Source: an uncultured Chromatiaceae bacterium (lineage in GTDB: Bacteria; Pseudomonadota; Gammaproteobacteria; Chromatiales; Chromatiaceae). Taken from it: DNA of 38,278 bases. This document shows, piece by piece, positions 34,644 to 38,278 of this stretch. The notes beneath the pieces are model-generated. The model ran no database searches and had not been told where the DNA came from. It worked only from the letters and a program-made list of their open reading frames with translations. Positions within the stretch are counted from its first letter, which is position 1. Each line of letters starts with the position of its first letter. Made by a program: the position numbers and the translations under genes. The DNA is taken from the NCBI GenBank assembly GCA_937923175.1, contig CALALB010000013.1, positions 1-38,278 of the forward strand. Direction: 5' to 3'.

Positions 34644-34859
34644 TCATTTGGCTTGTCTCTGACCAGGAGCCGCACCCAATGTTCCCTGGGTGTCTGTGGA
34701 TGCAGTTCCCGCAAGCCGTTGCAACCGCGCCAGTCGCGCCAATAAGGCGCGCTGCCGGGCGCGAAGCTGCATGACCTCAGCGATCAAAACGATTGCGGCC
34801 ATCCCATAGGCGCTCCACACGAAAAAGCCATAGCCGCCTTGGGCAAAAAACGCGCTCAT
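34644..34859 (-). CDS. ccmD: CcmD, small heme exporter subunit
   Basis: A small single-helix protein that helps release heme-loaded CcmE from the CcmABC complex. It has 71 residues. FFAQGGYGFFVWSAYGMAAI (about 4-23) with the following helix is the family mark. The C-terminal part is basic (LRARQRALLARLARLQRL) and then polar. The ATG overlaps the ccmC stop in an ATGA. Confidence 0.9.
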   Translation of the reverse strand: MSAFFAQGGYGFFVWSAYGMAAIVLIAEVMQLRARQRALLARLARLQRLAGTASTDTQGTLGAAPGQRQAK

Positions 34860-35614
34860 CGCCCCCCCCTCGGATTCAGCAGTTCCTGAACCCAGCTCGC
34901 CTCGGCTTCGCGCTCGAGGATGAGGGTACGCAGGCGCATCAGGCTTGTGGCGAACGAATACATCCAAAAGGCTAGGGTCATGGTCAACATCGCAAATAGG
35001 ATATTGCCCTCGATGCGGGTCAGGTTCGAGCGCTGATGCAAGGAGGCACACTGGGTGGGATCCGGACAATTGATCGACCAATAGATGACCGGGACGATGA
35101 CCAGACCCACGATCGCCAACAGCGCCGCTGCCCGATCGGCGCGACGCTGATCATCGATCGCCGCATGCAGCGCCAGATAGCCGAGATACAAAAAGAACAA
35201 AACCAGCTCGGAGGTCAAACGCGGATCCCAGTCCCAATAGGTCCCCCAACTTGGGCGTCCCCAAAAGGCGCCGGTCCAGAGGGCCAAAAAGGTAAAGATT
35301 GCCCCTGTGGGTGCAACTGCATTGGCCATCATGAATGACAGCCGCGTATTGAAGACCAAACCGACCGCCGCCCAGAAGACCATGATCACATAGAGCCACA
35401 TCGACATCCAGGCCGCTGGGACATGGACGAAGATGATGCGGTAATACTCCTTTTGCGCATTGTTGCCCCCGAGTTGATCTGGGGTCTGAAAAAAGCCCCA
35501 ATACAGCCCAAGGGCAAGCAGGATGCCGGTAAGCGTCCAAAACCATGGAATCAACCGATTGGCAAGCGGGTAAAAGACCGCAGGGGCGGCGAATTTAAAG
35601 GGATTCAAGGCCAT
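34856..35614 (-). CDS. ccmC: CcmC, heme exporter/heme handling protein
   Basis: An integral-membrane protein that loads heme onto CcmE. It has 252 residues and six hydrophobic segments. The tryptophan-rich periplasmic motif is WGTYWDWDPRLTSEL near residues 123-137, and IIFVHVPAAWMSM near residue 60 provides one of the conserved histidines. It begins 5 bp after the ccmB stop and overlaps ccmD by 4 bp. Confidence 0.95.
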   Translation of the reverse strand: MALNPFKFAAPAVFYPLANRLIPWFWTLTGILLALGLYWGFFQTPDQLGGNNAQKEYYRIIFVHVPAAWMSMWLYVIMVFWAAVGLVFNTRLSFMMANAVAPTGAIFTFLALWTGAFWGRPSWGTYWDWDPRLTSELVLFFLYLGYLALHAAIDDQRRADRAAALLAIVGLVIVPVIYWSINCPDPTQCASLHQRSNLTRIEGNILFAMLTMTLAFWMYSFATSLMRLRTLILEREAEASWVQELLNPRGGR

Positions 35615-35619
35615 AGTCT

Positions 35620-36291
35620 CTATTCTAAGGCAATCTTAAGCGCCGCTGCCCCGGCGAGCGGCGCCAGGGTCAAGGCCGTGAGCAAAAAGGCCGCCAATAA
35701 CAGCAGATAGGGTTGGGCATCGGTGCTGGCGATCCGGCTCACCTCAATGGCCCCGGCACCATAGACCAAGACCGGAATATACAGCGGCAGGATCAGGAGT
35801 GATAACAGGATTCCGCCGCCGCGCACCCCAAGGGTCAGGGCAGCGCCGATGGACCCAATCAGGCCTAAAACCGGTGTGCCGAGCCCAAGCGCCAGCATCA
35901 TGATCACAATCTGGGTAGGGGTCAAATGGTACTGCATCCCGACCAAGGGTGCGATCAGGACCAGGGGCAGCCCGGTTAACAGCCAGTGCGCCGCGACCTT
36001 GGCCAGGACTAAAAGGGATAATGGCTGAGGTGTCAGCACGAGCTGTTCCAGAGTTCCGTCCTCGTAATCGGCGGCAAACAGCCGCTCAAGGGCCAGCATC
36101 GAGGCCAGGAGCGCCGCCACCCAGACCACCCCAGGCCCCAGGATTTGCAGGGTCTGGCGCTCGGTCCCAATCCCCAGGGGAAACAGGCTGACCACAATCA
36201 TAAAAAAGGCCAGCGCGGTGAGGACCTCGGTGCGCCGCCGCAGTCCCAGGCGCAGATCGCGCTGGAGGATACACCAAAATGCCGACCACAT
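35620..36291 (-). CDS. ccmB: CcmB, heme exporter membrane subunit
   Basis: The membrane partner of the CcmA ATPase, which drives release of holo-CcmE. It has 223 residues and six hydrophobic segments. LQRDLRLGLRRRTEVLTALAFF (near 9-30) and ALERLFAADYEDGTLEQL (near 69-86) are family signatures. The ATG at 36291 gives the normal N-terminus; the frame is open to 36417 inside ccmA. It is 5 bp from ccmA and 5 bp from ccmC. Confidence 0.94.
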   Translation of the reverse strand: MWSAFWCILQRDLRLGLRRRTEVLTALAFFMIVVSLFPLGIGTERQTLQILGPGVVWVAALLASMLALERLFAADYEDGTLEQLVLTPQPLSLLVLAKVAAHWLLTGLPLVLIAPLVGMQYHLTPTQIVIMMLALGLGTPVLGLIGSIGAALTLGVRGGGILLSLLILPLYIPVLVYGAGAIEVSRIASTDAQPYLLLLAAFLLTALTLAPLAGAAALKIALE

Positions 36292-36296
36292 CGCCT

Positions 36297-36914
36297 TCAG
36301 TATCCCAAATCTAGATGTGCCACCCGGCCAGAGGTCAGGGGAACCTCCTGGTGGGTGGTCAGAATCACCAATCCGCCTTGGCCGAGATGTCTGGCCAAGA
36401 GCTCCTCGAGCAGGCAAACGGCCTCGCGGTCGAGCGCGCTAAAGGGCTCATCCAGTACCCATAGGGGGGCGTGGCTGAGGAGCAGGCGCGCCAGAGCCAC
36501 CCGTTTTTTCTGGCCTTGCGAGAGCATCCGTATCGGCAGGTCCTCAAAACCGGCAAGACCGAGCCGTTCCAGGGCCTGCCAGAGCTCATGGGTCCTGACT
36601 GGATCGCTGCTCAGGGTCGAAGCGATGGCCAAATTTTCGATAGCGGTGAGATCGGCCTTCAGCCCAAGCAGATGGCCACAATATAACAGCTCGCGCCGAT
36701 AATCCTCCCCTAGTGACTGAATCGATTTGCCCCGCCAGCGTACCTCACCCGTCTCAGGGGTAAACAGACCGCACAGGGTACGCAACAGGGTTGTCTTGCC
36801 GCTGCCATTGCGTCCGCGCACATGGAGCAATGAACCAGGCTGGACGTCCAAGTGGAGATCCTGGAATAGACGCCGCTCGCCGCGCCGACAGCTTAGGGCG
36901 ACTGCCTCAAGCAT
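36297..36914 (-). CDS. ccmA: CcmA, ABC transporter ATPase of cytochrome c maturation
   Basis: The cytoplasmic ATPase of the CcmABCD complex. It has 205 residues. Walker A is GRNGSGKTT (34-42), the signature segment is LSQGQKKRVALARLLL, and Walker B is LWVLDEPFSALD, all intact. The start at 36914 overlaps the end of the upstream rlmKL gene by 8 bp, so the ccm operon seems to be transcribed from or through that gene; no separate ccm promoter was found. Confidence 0.95.
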   Translation of the reverse strand: MLEAVALSCRRGERRLFQDLHLDVQPGSLLHVRGRNGSGKTTLLRTLCGLFTPETGEVRWRGKSIQSLGEDYRRELLYCGHLLGLKADLTAIENLAIASTLSSDPVRTHELWQALERLGLAGFEDLPIRMLSQGQKKRVALARLLLSHAPLWVLDEPFSALDREAVCLLEELLARHLGQGGLVILTTHQEVPLTSGRVAHLDLGY

Positions 36915-38220
36915 GATCGTTCTCAGCGGATTGGGGATGCTGGATGATCCAGCAATGATGCATCCGCGGATTGCGGGCAAAATCCCGCGGCAGGGTTTGG
37001 GCGCTAATGTCCTTGATGACATAGGGCGCCAGACCCGCCTGATCGAGTTGAAAGCGGTGCAGATTGTTTGAAAAGATCAGCCGGCCCTGGGGCGCGAGCA
37101 GACGCATGGTGGCATGGATCAGGGCGACATGATCGCGCTGGATGTCGAGCGTCCCTGCCATACGCCGCGAGGTCGAAAAGCTCGGTGGATCGAGCAGGAT
37201 CAGATCGAAAAACCCCTCATCGGCCTCTGTCACGATCCAGCGCAGACAATCGGCCTGGATCAAGCGGTGCTGGATGCCCTTGATCCCATTGAGCGCCAGA
37301 TTCAGCGCCGCCCATTTGAGATAGGTGGATGAAAGATCGACCGTACTCGTCGAGGCCGCCCCCCCTTTGGCGGCATAGACAGTGGCTGTCCCCGTATAAC
37401 CGAACAGATTCAAAAAATGTTTACCGGCGGCTAAGGAACCGATCAGCCGGCGGACATAGCGGTGATCGAGAAACAGACCCGTATCCAGATGATCCTCGAA
37501 ATTGACGAGAAACCGATAGCCGGACTCCATCACCTTATGAAAATGATTGGTCTTGGCAAGACGCTGATATTGGGTATGACCCTTTTGCCGGCGTCTGACC
37601 TTGAGGAAGACCTGTTCCTCTGGGATCTCGAAAACCTCAGCGATCACACCCAACGCCTCGCGCAGCCGCCGGCGCGCCTGTTTGGGATCGATGCTCGGCG
37701 GCGGGGCATATTCCTGGGCATGCACCCACAGTTTCTCGCCTCGGTAAAGATCGATTGCCATGGCATATTCGGGCAGATCGGCATCATAGATCCGTAGACA
37801 GTCAATCCCCTCCCGCTCGGCCCATTTGCGCAATGCCTTGAGGTTTTTGCGCAACCTGTTGGCGAACATGACTGCACCTGGGCCGCGCGCCTCTGCAGGC
37901 AGGGGTTGGAGCGAGCGCCCAGCAAAATGGCTCGGTTCGATCTGAAAGATCAACAGCTGGCATGCAATGGGGCCATTGTAAAAATTTTGGGTTTGCAGAT
38001 TGTGCATACCCACCTTGGTGCATAGCTCGGGACGTGAGGTCAGGATCGCAGCGCGCCAGCCGACAAAGCGCTCGCGCAGGACCTCGCCCAGCTGGGCATA
38101 GAGTCGCGCCAGATTGGTATCACTGCCAAGACGCTCGCCGGTCAAGTCCAATTTTTGCTGTAAATTCGATCCGGTAAATCGTTTCCCGTCACCCGTTAAG
38201 CGCAACCACCTTGCCGTCAT
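36907..38220 (-). CDS. rlmL: RlmKL rRNA methyltransferase, 5'-truncated (RlmK half intact)
   Basis: In gammaproteobacteria RlmKL is a ~700-residue fusion that methylates G2445 (RlmL half) and G2069 (RlmK half) of 23S rRNA. The RlmK half is complete: MFANRLRKNLKALRKWA, DTGLFLDHRYVRRLI, LNLFGYTGTATVYA (SAM site) and LILLDPPSFSTS. Before it only the last ~75 residues of the RlmL domain remain, from GERLGSDTNLARLYAQLG (residue 28, near 38139). The residues just before it do not resemble RlmL, and the catalytic NPPY motif that should sit directly upstream is absent. The 437-residue frame opens with an ATG at 38220 but is open to the window edge. It may be a truncated gene, a rearrangement or a working RlmK alone. 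Confidence 0.75.
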   Translation of the reverse strand: MTARWLRLTGDGKRFTGSNLQQKLDLTGERLGSDTNLARLYAQLGEVLRERFVGWRAAILTSRPELCTKVGMHNLQTQNFYNGPIACQLLIFQIEPSHFAGRSLQPLPAEARGPGAVMFANRLRKNLKALRKWAEREGIDCLRIYDADLPEYAMAIDLYRGEKLWVHAQEYAPPPSIDPKQARRRLREALGVIAEVFEIPEEQVFLKVRRRQKGHTQYQRLAKTNHFHKVMESGYRFLVNFEDHLDTGLFLDHRYVRRLIGSLAAGKHFLNLFGYTGTATVYAAKGGAASTSTVDLSSTYLKWAALNLALNGIKGIQHRLIQADCLRWIVTEADEGFFDLILLDPPSFSTSRRMAGTLDIQRDHVALIHATMRLLAPQGRLIFSNNLHRFQLDQAGLAPYVIKDISAQTLPRDFARNPRMHHCWIIQHPQSAENDHA

Positions 38221-38278
38221 CAGCCGCTGATTTTTGGGTGGCCGCCCATTCGTTGAATTCGTCCATGTCGAGGTATTT
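38189..38278 (-). CDS. C-terminal end of an unidentified protein (partial)
   Basis: A minus-strand frame enters at the window edge and ends with a TGA at 38191-38189. It gives 29 residues (YLDMDEFNEWAATQKS, then a short tail ending VVALNG). It overlaps the first codons of the rlmKL frame in a different frame. It could be the 3' end of a gene that now sits where the RlmL half should be. I do not recognise it, and a chance open frame is possible. Confidence 0.25.
   Translation of the reverse strand, partial: KYLDMDEFNEWAATQKSAADDGKVVALNG

Noticed and set aside
1-38278. CRISPR arrays, rRNA or complete tRNA genes
   Set aside because: No regularly spaced direct repeats and no recognisable rRNA or tRNA sequence were seen on either strand.

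Overview
This is a compact, GC-rich bacterial chromosome segment. The gene content (nifV/nifW, a full set of Rnf subunits, phosphoribulokinase, and a full ccmABCDEFGHI cytochrome c maturation cluster) points to a nitrogen-fixing, CO2-fixing gammaproteobacterium. The best guess is a purple sulfur bacterium of the Chromatiales. That is inferred from gene content and protein style only; no rRNA or photosynthesis gene lies in the window.

Layout. (1) 1-1735, minus strand: nifV and the start of nifW, behind a well-formed nif control region: a NifA upstream activator site, an IHF-type site and a sigma-54 -24/-12 element, all correctly spaced. (2) 1942-16283: an MFS transporter, then rnfA-rnfB-rnfC, then a block of about 7.6 kb encoding six subunits of a complex I/group 4 hydrogenase-like membrane complex (HyfI on the minus strand; HyfB, C, E, F, G on the plus strand), then rnfD-rnfG-rnfE. 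The large subunit of the inserted complex lacks the cysteines that bind the NiFe site. It therefore resembles the energy-converting hydrogenase-related (Ehr) complexes rather than a hydrogenase. An Ehr-type complex sitting inside an Rnf operon, next to nif genes, is the most interesting feature here. (3) 16545-19018: phosphoribulokinase, an AhpD-like protein and two convergent, overlapping hotdog thioesterases. (4) 19254-20947: an apparently intact IS630-family element beside a decayed IS200/IS605 tnpB remnant, then about 325 bp of unexplained sequence. (5) 20948-29753: housekeeping and envelope genes: an RluB-type pseudouridine synthase, a PBP7-type D,D-endopeptidase, a sodium-dependent transporter, a DedA protein, a SleB-type hydrolase, an unknown secreted protein, a small superinfection-immunity-like membrane protein, an EF-G-like GTPase and a YbhB/PEBP protein. 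(6) 29756-38278, minus strand: the ccm operon read from ccmA to ccmI, preceded by an rlmKL gene that has lost its 5' half near the window edge.

How it fits together. Rnf couples an ion gradient to electron flow between NADH and ferredoxin, and in phototrophic diazotrophs it supplies low-potential electrons to nitrogenase. NifV makes homocitrate for the nitrogenase cofactor and NifW protects the MoFe protein. The embedded Ehr complex has the membrane arm and the NuoB/NuoD-like module of complex I, but no recognisable ferredoxin-like subunit and no NiFe site. A shared ferredoxin or quinone role with Rnf is a reasonable but unproven hypothesis.
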